Below, piece by piece: positions 20,424-30,014 of a DNA stretch of 64,000 nucleotides. Every line of letters begins with the position of its first letter. Position 1 is the first letter of the stretch. The DNA comes from Shewanella psychropiezotolerans (GTDB lineage: Bacteria > Pseudomonadota > Gammaproteobacteria > Enterobacterales > Shewanellaceae). Location of the stretch: contig NZ_CP041614.1 in the NCBI RefSeq assembly GCF_007197555.1, positions 4,766,001 to 4,830,000 on the forward strand. The letters are read 5' to 3'. Made by a program: the position numbers and the translations under genes. The notes beneath the pieces were generated by a model that did not search any database, was not told the DNA's origin, and saw only the letters and a list, made by a program, of their open reading frames with translations.

Positions 20424-20642
20424 CTATTTCTTAGTAAAGAATCGACTAATAAAGACCAGCAGCATGATGATTAACCCCAGGCATACACTGAAAAAGCCCA
20501 AGGGCATAAACAAGCTTTCATGCAGGAATCCTTGTTCATCAACATATTGGTAGAAAGTATTTTCCAATAAGAGAAAAATACCACCCAAAACTAATAATAG
20601 GACAGAAACAATAATCGACTTTATTCCAAGTTTATGACTCAC
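20424..20642 (-). CDS. Small two-TM membrane protein, DUF3955-like
   Basis: A 72-residue protein with two hydrophobic helices (IIVSVLLLVLGGIFLLLEN and FMPLGFFSVCLGLIIMLLVFI). They are separated by a short loop (TFYQYVDEQGFLHES) whose ENTFY..D..G.LHE..F.PLG pattern matches DUF3955 as I recall it. Function is unknown. It sits directly upstream of the DM13 gene. Confidence 0.7.
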   Translation of the reverse strand: MSHKLGIKSIIVSVLLLVLGGIFLLLENTFYQYVDEQGFLHESLFMPLGFFSVCLGLIIMLLVFISRFFTKK

Positions 20643-20912
20643 TTCGCCTCACCATATGAATGTATATTTGCCAGTAATTCTAAGGCTGAGAAAACCATGG
20701 AGCAAGCGCCTCCTAGATTAAAGTTAATTAATACCATAGTTTATTGGTTATCAATTACCTGCTGTGGACTTTAACGCAAAACTTCAGTGAATCACCGCAA
20801 GCACATCTCCAAATACAACATAACCCCAGATAATGCCTCCAGGCTTCATTCTAAGGCTGTCCCACATCTGTTATAATTCGCCCCAGATAAATACCACCCT
20901 AGATAACTACCC

Positions 20913-22400
20913 ATGGGCGACGCCTTGAACACAAGCCACACTGATTCAACTCTTGACTCGACTCTCCACTCGAGAATAGGCTCAACAGCTAATGATCACC
21001 TCTCAATCGTGACATTTTTAAACGAGATCAAAGCGACCTCTTTTGAAGCCTTGAACGCAGATACTCCTGCGCAAAAGCGGGCTCTTAGCTACGCCAATAC
21101 CATACTTCACCTATTTACTCAGGTGATGGAAAAGAAGCTGCCGGCCGATCGCGTTGTGGGTGAGTACTTTAGAGTCAATAAGAAGCATGGTTCTAAAGAC
21201 AGGCGTGTGATCCGTGAGAGTTTGTTTGCACTTTTTCGTTGGTGGGGATGGTTAAACAAGTTCAACACTAATATCGGTACTAGTACTGGCACTAGCACAG
21301 TAAATACAGGCACCCAAGCTTGGTTCACTATGTTGATGCTTAATGCCCGCCTGGAGTCCCATTCATGGGAACCGTTTATTGCAGCCTGGACAGGCTTTTC
21401 CAGTCAAGAGAAAGAACTCACTCTCGATGCAGACGCACCTTTAGAGACAGTATCGGCAAAATGTGACTGGCTGGCTAGCCAGTTTCCAGCTATCTCTTTT
21501 ACCACCGATGACTTGGTACCAGAGTGGTTCTGGCAGACTTGCCCCATCCAAGATGCCGAGCAGCGCTTGGCTATAGTCCAGGCCCTCTCTTCTCGCCCGC
21601 CTATCTGGGCCAGAGTGCAAAACATCGAAACCAATGAGGCCATAGAGAAGCTAGCCCAATTAGATATCACTGCCACGGCGAGTGAGTATTTTAGCGATAG
21701 CATCAGTCTTGGCCATAAGAGTATCAACCTTAACGGCATGTCACTATATCGTGAAGGCGAGCTTGAGATACAAGACTTAGGCTCACAAGTTGTCGGGCAA
21801 ATATGTGCTCCGAGCCCAAATGATAACTGGTGGGATACCTGCAGCGGTGCAGGCGGTAAGAGCCTGCAATTAAAATCTTTGATGTTAGCCCAAGACAAAC
21901 AAGCTAAGGGGACTATTGTCGCCTCAGATGTGCGCCGTAAACCGTTAGAAGAACTGGCCAAGCGCGCTAAACGTGCTGGCTTTAAAGGCATCACAACCTC
22001 CCCTTGGAAACCCGATGATCTGCCTGTGCCTCATAATCACTTCGATGGCGTACTTGTCGATGCCCCCTGTAGTTGCACAGGTACCTGGCGACGCAACCCG
22101 GATATGCGCTGGATAGACATTATTGAAGCCGTTCAGGACATGCCAAGCCTACAGCTGGATATTCTCAGCCGCTCCAGTCAGGCAGTTAAAATCGGTGGCA
22201 CCTTGGTATATGCCACCTGTTCACTTTCCCCTTTGGAGAATGAATATGTGGTCAATGCCTTCTTGGCCAAGCACGCCGATTTTACGCTGGAAGTCACTAG
22301 ACATCCGTTTACTGGCGTAGAGGCCAGTATGCATCTAGTCTTGCCATATCAAGCCGATACCGATGGCATGTTCGTCGCTCGAATGAAAAGAAAGTGCTGA
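20913..22400 (+). CDS. RsmB/NOP family SAM-dependent RNA (cytosine-C5) methyltransferase
   Basis: A 495-residue cytoplasmic enzyme. The N-terminal helical region (about 40-250) has the RsmB-family phrase ADRVVGEYFRVNKKHGSKDRR. The SAM-binding domain starts at DTCSGAGGKSLQLKSL. Motif IV is VDAPCSCTGTWRRNPDMRW and motif VI is YATCSLSPLENE. Both cysteines used in m5C chemistry (PCSC and TCS) are present. The target RNA is not readable: orthologous 16S methylation by RsmB is possible, but the N-terminus is not a clear NusB-type domain, so I leave out the symbol. It is followed by a good terminator and is monocistronic. Confidence 0.88.
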   Translation: MGDALNTSHTDSTLDSTLHSRIGSTANDHLSIVTFLNEIKATSFEALNADTPAQKRALSYANTILHLFTQVMEKKLPADRVVGEYFRVNKKHGSKDRRVIRESLFALFRWWGWLNKFNTNIGTSTGTSTVNTGTQAWFTMLMLNARLESHSWEPFIAAWTGFSSQEKELTLDADAPLETVSAKCDWLASQFPAISFTTDDLVPEWFWQTCPIQDAEQRLAIVQALSSRPPIWARVQNIETNEAIEKLAQLDITATASEYFSDSISLGHKSINLNGMSLYREGELEIQDLGSQVVGQICAPSPNDNWWDTCSGAGGKSLQLKSLMLAQDKQAKGTIVASDVRRKPLEELAKRAKRAGFKGITTSPWKPDDLPVPHNHFDGVLVDAPCSCTGTWRRNPDMRWIDIIEAVQDMPSLQLDILSRSSQAVKIGGTLVYATCSLSPLENEYVVNAFLAKHADFTLEVTRHPFTGVEASMHLVLPYQADTDGMFVARMKRKC

Positions 22401-22432
22401 GACCCAAACAGCGCTAGCGAATCCAGCATATA

Positions 22433-22458
22433 GAGACGACCTTGATGGTCGTCTTTTT
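22433..22458 (+). terminator. Intrinsic terminator of the RNA methyltransferase gene
   Basis: Stem AGACGACC / GGTCGTCT with a short loop followed by TTTTATT, about 35 bases after the stop. Confidence 0.85.
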
Positions 22459-22610
22459 ATTGCCCTAGGTTTATCGACTGCAGTATTTCAACATAAGTAA
22501 CTATTTCAATATTTATAGCGACGAGTCGAAACCTTGTCATCTTCCTGTCACCTGGCTTTCCTAGAATCTGCTTTATAGTCCTGCTCATCCATTGGTATTA
22601 AGCACTAGTT

Positions 22611-22624
22611 ATACCAAGCGGTAT
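22611..22624. repeat. Second ATACC-N4-GGTAT palindrome
   Basis: ATACCAAGCGGTAT ends 20 bases before the small ORF at 22645. An overlapping TTGGTAT..ATACCAA inverted repeat (22592-22617) adds a further hairpin. Confidence 0.5.
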
Positions 22625-22644
22625 GAAGCACAAATAATTCGGAT

Positions 22645-22821
22645 ATGAAGATGTCAAATTTCTACGATAGTGATGATCTACTTTGGGATAGCCAAATCGG
22701 CACAGATAGTGACAATGAAGAACGTCAAGGTAAGCACAAGAGTAAGCGCAATAAACACAGGCGCAGACAGTTATTGGATCAAAAACGTCAACAGGGCGAT
22801 TCACAATCCGAGCAGTACTAA
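22645..22821 (+). CDS. Small charged protein, unknown (58 aa)
   Basis: Too short for usual ORF cut-offs. MKMSNFYDSDDLLWDSQIG begins an acidic, Trp-containing N-half, then a strongly basic stretch (KHKSKRNKHRRRQLLDQKRQQ) and a polar tail. This bipolar pattern is protein-like rather than random, and the basic half could bind nucleic acid. The ribosome site is weak, and ATG 22651 is an alternative start. No family is recognised. Confidence 0.45.
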   Translation: MKMSNFYDSDDLLWDSQIGTDSDNEERQGKHKSKRNKHRRRQLLDQKRQQGDSQSEQY

Positions 22822-23073
22822 GCTCAGATAGGCTAACAAGATTAAAGTTTATAGGTTCCAGGACCTAGTTCCCAGAACCTTTCCTTCATCCTTCAAGCTG
22901 ATCATTTCAATCCTTAGCTAATTTTTTTATACAAAAATTGGATAAATCCCCAAATCCTTCATAGGCTTACCTGTAGCTTCGCGCAAACATCTACTATCAA
23001 CTAATAGTTAAACAAAAAATAGTCTCTATCACAGATGCGCTTCACGACTTCTATGCCAAAAAGGAAATAGGCC

Positions 23074-26000
23074 ATGGAACAACTTCGACCTGACTTCATC
23101 TATCCCCCAGGATCCATGTTGATGCACTCACCACTCGTGCTCAACAGGGCCGACATGTATGGTTTCTTCATGAAAGGGAAGGAGAAAAACTTACAAAAAT
23201 CCATCGATACTAGTCTCAATCAGGTAGCAGGTAGCAAGATGTACTTTAAGGTGCTTTCGCCTTATATATTAACCAGTTTTACCCGAGTCGATAAGGCTTA
23301 TTCAGAATATCCCGAGGACAGGGAAAAAGGTTGGATCCAGGAAACCGATATTATCACTTGGGTCATGATAGGCAGGCAAGAAAGTGCCGACAGCAACGAC
23401 ATCAGCCAGGTGTATTTTCATCCCTTGTTCACCTTCGTCAATGATGCCATGGCCCTCATAAATGGCCGTGAGCTATTCGGTTATCCCAAATACATGTGTG
23501 AATATGAGATGCCCCAGCCCGGTGAGCCCCTCACTAAACTCAGCCTGTCGGTCAAGAGCTTCAAGACCTTCTCTCCCGAGACTAAGCTGGCGTTTCACCC
23601 CTGTTAACGGTCGATTGTGAAGCTCAAGAGGAAGATCAGCTCAGCACATTAGAGGCCATCACCAAAACCTGGCAACTGTTTAAAGGCCAGACCGACTTCA
23701 TTCCCGAACTCGACAGACTAGGTGAGAACCAGCTATTTAGCTTGCTGTTCAAACCCGCTATCGATCAGATTTTTCTCAAGCAGCTACCAGACTCGGCCGG
23801 AAAGAAGGCTGTCTATCAGGCGATTACCGCCTCACCCGCTAAGGTGAATCGAGTCCATTCCTTGTCACTACTGAAAAATGACCTGTTAGCCACAGTGTTC
23901 GACAATGCCAGCTTCCCCTTGAAAGAGTCATTGGGCGTCGAGTTAGGCGAGCAACACGTGCTGCTACCCTATCATGTTAATTTTGACTTCGAGGTACCTG
24001 AGGGAGAGGTCTTAGTCGATAACTCAGTGCTCAAGAAGGAAAAGATAGCCATACTCGGCGGTGGCGTCGCCGCAATGTCGGCGGCCATGTGTTTAACCGA
24101 GCAGCCTGGCTGGCAAAACAAATATGAGATTGATGTGTATCAACTGGGTTGGCGCATCGGCGGCAAAGGCGCCAGTGGTCGAAATGCTGAGCAAGGCCAG
24201 CGAATCGAAGAGCACGGCCTACATATCTGGTTTGGTTTTTATCAAAATGCCTTCAGCCTGATGCGCAAAGCTTATGAAGAGCTAGAACGACCGGAAGGTG
24301 CACCACTGGCAACTTTCTTAGATGCCTTCAAGCCCCACAGCTATATCGTACTGCAGGAGGACGTTGGCGGTGAGTCTGACAGTTGGCCCATAGAGTTCCC
24401 ACTCAGAGAAGGGCTCCCGGGAGACAGTACGGAGATCTTAACCCTATGGAAAGTGGTCAAGGCCGCCTTTAGTTGGATAAGAGACTGGCTCAAGGAGATG
24501 GATGACCTGCTCGATGAAGCCGAAAAAGAAACCGCTAAGCCAGTCCATTGGTTTAGTGAGGACTGGTTTGAACGCCTCAAAGACAGAATAGAAGACTCGA
24601 TTGAAGACACCATAGATGATACTAAGGAGAACCTTGCTTCTCTTGGCGACTCTATAGAATGTCATCTTAATCAACTCGTCGGTCGTGAGTGTGATGAACA
24701 CGCCCACAGCCCAGATGAAGATGATGAAGGCTTTATCGAGTCAGCCGTCGACAGTTTCCGTGCGCGCTTAGAGGAGAGCTTCGCCGAGAAGTTAGAGACT
24801 AACGATGAGCTTCGCAGGCTGTATATCGCCTCAGATCTTGGCCTGACCATACTCAAGGGGATGTTCGCCGATGGCGTGTTTAAGCATGGCTTCGATGCCA
24901 TCAACGATTACGATTACCGTGAGTGGCTGATTAAACACGGTGCGAATCAGACCTTTACGGTAGACTCTGCGCCAGTCAGGAGCTTCTACGATCTGGTATT
25001 CGCCTATGAGAAAGGCAATTTCGATAAACCCAATCTGGAGGCGGGTACCATCATTCGCTCCATGTTGCGTATCGCCCTGTGCTATCAAGGTGGCGTGATG
25101 TGGAAGATGCAAGCGGGCATGGGCGATGTGGTTTTTACCCCTTACTACCAAGTCCTTAAGCGCCGCGGGGTAAACTTTCACTACTTCAACCAAGTGGACA
25201 ATCTTGTCTGCAATAACGGCACCATTGAAGCCATTGAGATCACCGAGCAGGTTAAACTTAAAGAGGGTTTAGAAAGCTACGATCCCTTAGTCGATGTTAA
25301 AGGTCTAGATTGCTGGCCGAGCGCACCACTCTATGATCAGCTTGATAGTGAGCAGGCTCAGCTACTAAAAGACAATAACATCAATTTGGAACACTTCTGG
25401 AGTGATTGGCAGTCTGTTTATCAAGATAGGTTTGGTGAGCCATTGCCGACAAAAAGACTCGTGAAAGGAGAGGATTTTGACCGGGTTATTTTCGGTCTAT
25501 CCATAGGTTCGGTGCCCCATGTCGCCGCCGAGGTCATGGCCCAGAGCGAGCCTTTAACTAAGACTGTCGACAAGGTTAAGACTGTAGCCACTCAAGCCTA
25601 TCAAGTCTGGCTCAATGAAGATCTGCATGGCATGGGTTGGCAATATATGCCAGAGAGTGGCGAGCAGCCGGTACTCTCAGGCTTCACCGAACCCTTTGAT
25701 ACCTGGGCCTCGATGGATCAGTTAATAGATAAGGAGGACTGGCAAGGGGGACAGCCCAAAAATGCCAGCTACTTCTGCTCGGCGCTGCCAGTAGAGCATT
25801 ACCCTCCCCGCTCGGATATTGAATTTCCACAGCTTAAGGCGCAGCAGGCCAAAGAAGGCGCCATAGGTCAACTCAACAGTCAGATCCACAAGCTATGGAG
25901 CAATGTTGGAGACGAGTTCCCCTGGCAGTGGTTACACCTAGGAGATGAAGCGAGTGAAGCCGTGCAGGGGCAAGCCAGATTCGATAGTCAATACTGGCGC

Positions 26001-26225
26001 GTCAATATCGATCCCTCGGAGCGCTATGTGATGTCGGTTAAAGGTAGCAGCAAATTCCGTATCGATACCGACGGTACAGGCATAGACAACCTCTATGTCA
26101 CTGGCGATTGGATTAATACAGGCATCAACGCCAGCTGCGTCGAAGCGGCGACAATGGCAGGCATGCACACCTCAAAAGCTATCTGTGGCTACCCTAAGGT
26201 AATTAAAGGAGAAAAGGACTTTTAG
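23074..26225 (+). pseudogene. Frameshifted fusion: acetoacetate decarboxylase-like domain + FAD-dependent amine oxidase/phytoene desaturase-like domain
   Basis: Two reading frames (23074-23607 and on to 26225) join into one 1050-residue protein if one C is restored to the CCCC run at 23598-23601. The joined text then reads LAFHPLLTVDCEAQEED without a break. Residues 1-260 resemble the acetoacetate decarboxylase superfamily (GRELFGYPKYMCEYEMP). From about residue 327 comes a dinucleotide-binding oxidoreductase: IAILGGGVAAMSAAMCL, then GWRIGGKGASGR and EEHGLHIWFGFYQNAFSLM, the pattern of carotene desaturases and related flavin amine oxidases. The C-terminus has a typical FAD segment (NLYVTGDWINTGINASCVEAA). 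The Lys of true decarboxylases is not evident. The reaction is unknown; a pigment, sterol or lipid substrate is conceivable. The break is probably a base-call loss. Confidence 0.8.
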
Positions 26226-26254
26226 TCAGTTTACCTAAAGGTATAACACATAGA

Positions 26255-26286
26255 AAAAGCTGACAGTGCGAACTGTCAGCTTTCTT
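26255..26286. terminator. Terminator between convergent genes
   Basis: AAGCTGACAG / CTGTCAGCTT stem with a 6-base loop, T-rich on the plus side and A-rich before it, serving both the oxidase fusion and the diguanylate cyclase gene. Confidence 0.8.
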
Positions 26287-26300
26287 ATAGTTGCAGTAAA

Positions 26301-27965
26301 TTAGATAAAATCTAAACTCTTGGAATCATTAATGACCTGACTCAACTTAGCCTGCTTAACACGACGTTTTTCAGTCTTATGGCGATACATATTCTTATCT
26401 GCGGTTCTCAACCAGTCACTGGCATCTTTAGCATCTCTGTTCAGAGCGAAACCATAGCTTATACCTGTCTCTCGATAGCCTTCCTTCTCAAATGCATTAG
26501 AGACTTGCTCGAGTTTAACCAGAACAGATTGAGTCTGTTCTATAGAGAGTAAAATGACAAAATTATCTCCCCCGATCCTAAATAACCTCAGCCTTTCATG
26601 GGCTTCACAGATAGACTTAAGCTGTTTAGCGGCAAATTGAAGTAAACAGTCTCCCTCATGATGGCCTAAGGTATGATTCACCAGAGTGATACCATCAATA
26701 TCCAGCAAGATCAGGTCTTCATCCCGCTTAACATTTATACCAAACAGCTGAGTTTGCATGAATTCATCGAATGCATGTCGATTTTGTAGCTGTGTCAGTT
26801 CATCCTTACGGGCTTTCTCCCAGGCGATGCCCAACGTCTTGATGTAGGTTTGCCTCTCCTCGGACAATAACTTGATCTTATTTGCCAGTGCCAGGGACAG
26901 CATGAGGGCATCGGCGGTTCCGCCTATGAGTGTGGCAAGTTCTGCATATTCGATAAAGTCCGGAGTTAGCCCTAAATTACCCGGAAGAATTATCACGGCT
27001 GGCAACAATAAACAGGTGAAGGCAAAGATGAAATAACGAGCCGGAGAAAAACCTTTGAGCAAGCAGACGTTACCACAAGTAATCGCCAGGCCAATCCACA
27101 ACATGATTAATACAGAGGCAATAATCGCGGTATAGGAGACCAAATAGATACTCGTCGGCAGTGCCAAGATACACAGCCACATCAAGTACTTGCTTAAACG
27201 CCACAGCTTTGGAGAATATTCAGGAAGCTGAAGAAAATGTTTGTAGAACAAGATATTAAATATAGGGAGACTAATAAAAAACAGATGGTGTAACTCTAAA
27301 TTATGATAAGCCCATAGGTGAGCAGGAATGTGAAATGTCAGCGCCCAACCGAAGAAGTATGCCAATACATAGAGACCGTAATAGAGAAAAGCCCGGTCCT
27401 TGATAGAGAAAAAAATCAGTAAGTTATAGCAAGCAATAAAGATGAGTCCACCTAGACATAACATCACAGCCATGGCTTCAATATCTGCACTCTTCTTGTG
27501 CTCTAGCAGATGCTTTAACTCCACCTTAGGCACCGAAGAGAAATAGCGACTCTCCAGTTTCACGATAACCCAATATTCCACTCCATAGTTAAGCTCTACT
27601 TCCCGGCCATAATCAAACAAAAACTCATAAGGGGCATAGTAACCACTGTGAGAATCTTGCTTGCTGCCATCGTCACCTATCACCCAATAATCGAGAGATT
27701 CAACGATGGAGTTTCTGACACTGATTGCCCATTTAGTCTCTCTGTCGTACATAAATGTAGGCATTACCACCCAGTAGCTGCCCCCCGTTAAACTGATGCT
27801 GTCAGCTTTCTCCAGTGTCGCCATCCAAGGCGTCACATCGGCATGTTGAGAAGGAGGTGCTTGTTCGGCTTTAGCATGAAATAGGAAGGACTGATCGAAA
27901 GAGATTGCAGCTACTGCTGTATGGCTAAAAAAGATGAGTAATAACAAGAGTGTTCTTTGGATCAT
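26301..27965 (-). CDS. 7TM-DISM membrane protein with GGDEF domain (variant GGDNF site)
   Basis: A 554-residue protein. In order: signal peptide (LLLLLIFFSHTAVA), a periplasmic 7TMR-DISM extracellular domain (about 25-175), seven hydrophobic helices (about 180-370), a short coiled linker (KIKLLSEERQTYIKTLGIAWEKA) and a GGDEF domain. GGDEF proteins make cyclic di-GMP from GTP. Here the signature is RIGGDNF, with Asn in place of the second acidic residue, and the usual F-K-x-x-N-D segment reads GITLVNHTLGHHEGD. The first metal-binding Asp in LILLDIDG is kept. Catalysis is therefore doubtful; it could be a GTP-binding sensor or weak cyclase. No EAL domain is present. Confidence 0.85.
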   Translation of the reverse strand: MIQRTLLLLLIFFSHTAVAAISFDQSFLFHAKAEQAPPSQHADVTPWMATLEKADSISLTGGSYWVVMPTFMYDRETKWAISVRNSIVESLDYWVIGDDGSKQDSHSGYYAPYEFLFDYGREVELNYGVEYWVIVKLESRYFSSVPKVELKHLLEHKKSADIEAMAVMLCLGGLIFIACYNLLIFFSIKDRAFLYYGLYVLAYFFGWALTFHIPAHLWAYHNLELHHLFFISLPIFNILFYKHFLQLPEYSPKLWRLSKYLMWLCILALPTSIYLVSYTAIIASVLIMLWIGLAITCGNVCLLKGFSPARYFIFAFTCLLLPAVIILPGNLGLTPDFIEYAELATLIGGTADALMLSLALANKIKLLSEERQTYIKTLGIAWEKARKDELTQLQNRHAFDEFMQTQLFGINVKRDEDLILLDIDGITLVNHTLGHHEGDCLLQFAAKQLKSICEAHERLRLFRIGGDNFVILLSIEQTQSVLVKLEQVSNAFEKEGYRETGISYGFALNRDAKDASDWLRTADKNMYRHKTEKRRVKQAKLSQVINDSKSLDFI

Positions 27966-28020
27966 ATCATTCGCCTTTTATCTAATTATTCGTTGACCTT
28001 AGGTCAACTACAAGCAGCTA

Positions 28021-28062
28021 GGCTCTATGATTTCCTCCTGATCCTTGAAGGAAATCATAGCC
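28021..28062. other. Hairpin upstream of the GGDEF gene; rest of 27966-28431 without a clear gene
   Basis: ATGATTTCCT / AGGAAATCAT, extended by GGCT/AGCC at the ends, gives a strong inverted repeat 56 bases upstream of the GGDEF gene start. It could be an operator or a leader hairpin. A plus-strand ORF at 28168-28371 in the same gap has no recognisable product and I do not call it. Confidence 0.5.
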
Positions 28063-28377
28063 GCACATGCCATCAGCAGCTTGCAATATCGTTTACACAT
28101 TGAGCATTATTCAATATAAGTCACAAAAAGATGAAGAGTGTGCTTTCCCCTTGAATAAACGCTAAAGATGTCTTTTTCAGCAGGACGCTGTGATATAGCA
28201 ATATCTAATCGAAGAAACAGGCTGAGCCGTAGAAAATGGAGGGAGTTGCCTTCCGATGGCTTTAGTGTTCCAGTACGAGTTCAAGCGTCACTAACGATTA
28301 GTTTAGACTATTTTGACTGTAACGGAATGATATATCGGAGCAAATTTAATGGGGGTATGACAAGGTATTAAACAAAA

Positions 28378-28409
28378 CATCAGTCGCTATAGCACCTGAG
28401 CGACTGATG
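28378..28409 (-). terminator. Intrinsic terminator of the YfaZ-family gene
   Basis: CATCAGTCGCT / AGCGACTGATG perfect 11-bp stem with a 10-base loop. On the minus strand it is followed by TTTTGTTT, 23 bases after the stop. Confidence 0.85.
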
Positions 28410-28431
28410 TTATTGCGCATAGCAGGGAGAG

Positions 28432-28971
28432 TTAGAAACTGGCTTTGCCACCTATATAGAAACCAGAGTCGAAAGTAGAGTTATTGGTGTTGTCATACTG
28501 CAGACGAATATTTCTGTAGCCAGTATAAAGTGCAAGACTTGGATTTAACTGGAATTGAATTTTACTGTCTAACTCGTACATACCATCGACGCTACCAAAA
28601 GAGAGTACCGAAGGTGCATAATAACCAGACGCATGGAAAGAGAGGTTAGACCCCAGCGCCATAGTGTAACGACCACCCACCCCAATGGCACTGCCGTTAG
28701 CACTGTTTTCCGCCCAGGCATAGGAATACTTTGCTCCGATCTCAAAATGATGAATACCCGCATCATGGGCTACATGTATGGCACTCGATATGAGTTGTCC
28801 CCCATCATTTGAATAGATATATCCGAGTACGGCATTGGCATTATTTTTAAGATCTAGATTAATTTCTGTAGAAATAACGTCATCGTTAAGACCAATGCCA
28901 AAATCGTTGGCATTAGCTGCAACAGAAATACTCGATAGCAGGAGTAGGCTACTCCAAATTTTAACGCTCAT
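28432..28971 (-). CDS. YfaZ family outer-membrane beta-barrel protein
   Basis: A 179-residue protein with a Sec signal peptide (MSVKIWSSLLLLSSISVAANA). The mature part is about 158 residues of alternating beta strands (AIHVAHDAGIHHFEIGAKYSYAW, FHASGYYAPSVLSFGSVDGMYEL, LALYTGYRNIRL) ending in Phe, the outer-membrane assembly signature. The pattern matches YfaZ-family barrels. Its role is unknown; it could be a small channel or structural barrel. GAGG precedes the ATG. That ribosome site and start codon are complementary to part of the third small RNA unit near 30469-30485, so this gene is a candidate target of envelope-stress control. Confidence 0.82.
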   Translation of the reverse strand: MSVKIWSSLLLLSSISVAANANDFGIGLNDDVISTEINLDLKNNANAVLGYIYSNDGGQLISSAIHVAHDAGIHHFEIGAKYSYAWAENSANGSAIGVGGRYTMALGSNLSFHASGYYAPSVLSFGSVDGMYELDSKIQFQLNPSLALYTGYRNIRLQYDNTNNSTFDSGFYIGGKASF

Positions 28972-29195
28972 ATTGGCCTCTGAGAATTGGTTTTGCGGAT
29001 AATAGCAAAAACGTCACAGACAACCACTATTCAATTGTTTTTAAAGAGTAATATAGTTTTATCGCACACACTTAAGCAACCAGAAAACCACAAAGAGTAA
29101 AAATAAGAATCATCTCCCCACTAAATGAAAAAAAAGAAACAATTCGTATCGTTCGAGCTCCAGTTCAAGCCTCATGTAAGTTGTGCGCAATTAGT

Positions 29196-29224
29196 TTGCT
29201 CAAAACTATACTTACTGCTAGATT
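29196..29224 (+). promoter_or_regulatory. Predicted sigma-70 promoter of glutathione peroxidase
   Basis: TTGCTC, 17-base spacer, TAGATT, ending 27 bases before the ATG. TTGTGCGCAATT immediately upstream (29181-29192) is partly palindromic and could be a MarR/OhrR-type site. The promoter is reasonably supported; the operator is a guess. Confidence 0.5.
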
Positions 29225-29251
29225 AGCTGAAACCTTCAGGAGAGATTCAAC

Positions 29252-29734
29252 ATGACATCCATCTATGACTTTTCGGTAAATAATATCCAAGGAAAATCGG
29301 TATCCTTATCTGAGTATAAAGATAAGGTGATATTGATAGTCAATACGGCAAGCGCATGTGGCTTCACCCCTCAATATAAAGGGCTACAGGCTCTGTATGA
29401 AAAATACGGCCCTGATAATTTTGTCATCCTAGGGTTTCCCTGTAACCAGTTCGGAGCCCAGGAGAGTGGCAGTGAGAGTGAAATATCTTCATTTTGTGAA
29501 CTGAATTTCGGCGTGAACTTCCCCCTCTTTGAGAAAATAGAGGTCAATGGCCCTGAGGCACATCCCCTCTATGAGTACCTCAAATCCGAGGCTAAGGGGA
29601 TTCTAGGCAGCCAGGGGATCAAATGGAATTTCACCAAATTCTTAATTGATAGCCAAGGAAAGGTGTTAACGCGATTTGCTTCTACCACTAAGCCTGAAGC
29701 GATAGAAAAAGAGATAAATAGTTTGCTAGGCTAA
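29252..29734 (+). CDS. Glutathione peroxidase family (thiol peroxidase, BtuE-like)
   Basis: A 160-residue cytosolic peroxidase that reduces hydrogen and lipid peroxides, probably with thioredoxin or glutathione. Peroxidatic Cys36 is in NTASACGFTPQY. The second motif is LGFPCNQFGAQE, carrying the catalytic Gln and a Cys typical of the two-cysteine, non-selenium type. The third motif IKWNFTKFLID holds the catalytic Trp and Asn. The length is normal. GGAG lies upstream of the ATG. The region after its stop begins the small RNA cluster. Confidence 0.95.
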   Translation: MTSIYDFSVNNIQGKSVSLSEYKDKVILIVNTASACGFTPQYKGLQALYEKYGPDNFVILGFPCNQFGAQESGSESEISSFCELNFGVNFPLFEKIEVNGPEAHPLYEYLKSEAKGILGSQGIKWNFTKFLIDSQGKVLTRFASTTKPEAIEKEINSLLG

Positions 29735-29787
29735 TCAACAAGATAGTTTTTTCTTTACTTAAACACAAAAAATATCGTCTATTTTTT

Positions 29788-29814
29788 GAACTTATTCATT
29801 TTCAGGGCATCAAA
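29788..29814 (+). promoter_or_regulatory. Sigma-E-type promoter of sRNA unit 1
   Basis: GAACTT at 29788-29793, exactly 16 bases, then TCAAA at 29810-29814. This matches the known RpoE form (GGAACTT, about 16 bases, TCNNA). The same spacing recurs before units 2 and 3. Confidence 0.6.
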
Positions 29815-29820
29815 GAATAT

Positions 29821-29940
29821 GAACGCGAAGAAGGTTTTCATGTTCATCATTCTCCCTGGGACTTCTAGCGCGGTCCCCTTGATCTTAAATGATCATCAGG
29901 CAGCCCAATCTTGATAAAAGACTGGTGTTGCCCTTTTTTT
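29821..29940 (+). ncRNA. Candidate sRNA unit 1 (about 120 nt)
   Basis: The start is inferred about seven bases past the -10 element; the end is the T-run of the terminator at 29899-29940. It contains GTTCATCATTCTCCCT (29842-29857), an anti-Shine-Dalgarno-like sequence shared with units 2 and 3, then CTAGCGC and a local GGGAC..GTCCC hairpin. It is the most diverged of the three units. No matching covariance family is known to me. It could instead be only the 3' end of the glutathione peroxidase transcript, but the internal promoter argues for its own start. Confidence 0.5.
29899..29940 (+). terminator. Intrinsic terminator, sRNA unit 1
   Basis: GGCAGC..CCAATCTT pairs with AAGACTGG..GTTGCC (one bulge, one mismatch) and is followed by seven T. 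Confidence 0.75.
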
Positions 29941-30014
29941 GCTTCATTTTCATCAGTTTTCCAAGAGGTAATGATTGGTCGAAAAATAAAAATAACTTTA
30001 TCTGCTTCCAAAAT

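Noticed and set aside
23593..23604. Programmed ribosomal frameshift in the decarboxylase/oxidase fusion
   Set aside because: No classical slippery heptamer or downstream pseudoknot is evident, and the same single-base homopolymer loss recurs in five unrelated genes.
28168..28371. 67-codon plus-strand ORF
   Set aside because: Arg/Ser-rich, no recognisable domain, no convincing ribosome site.
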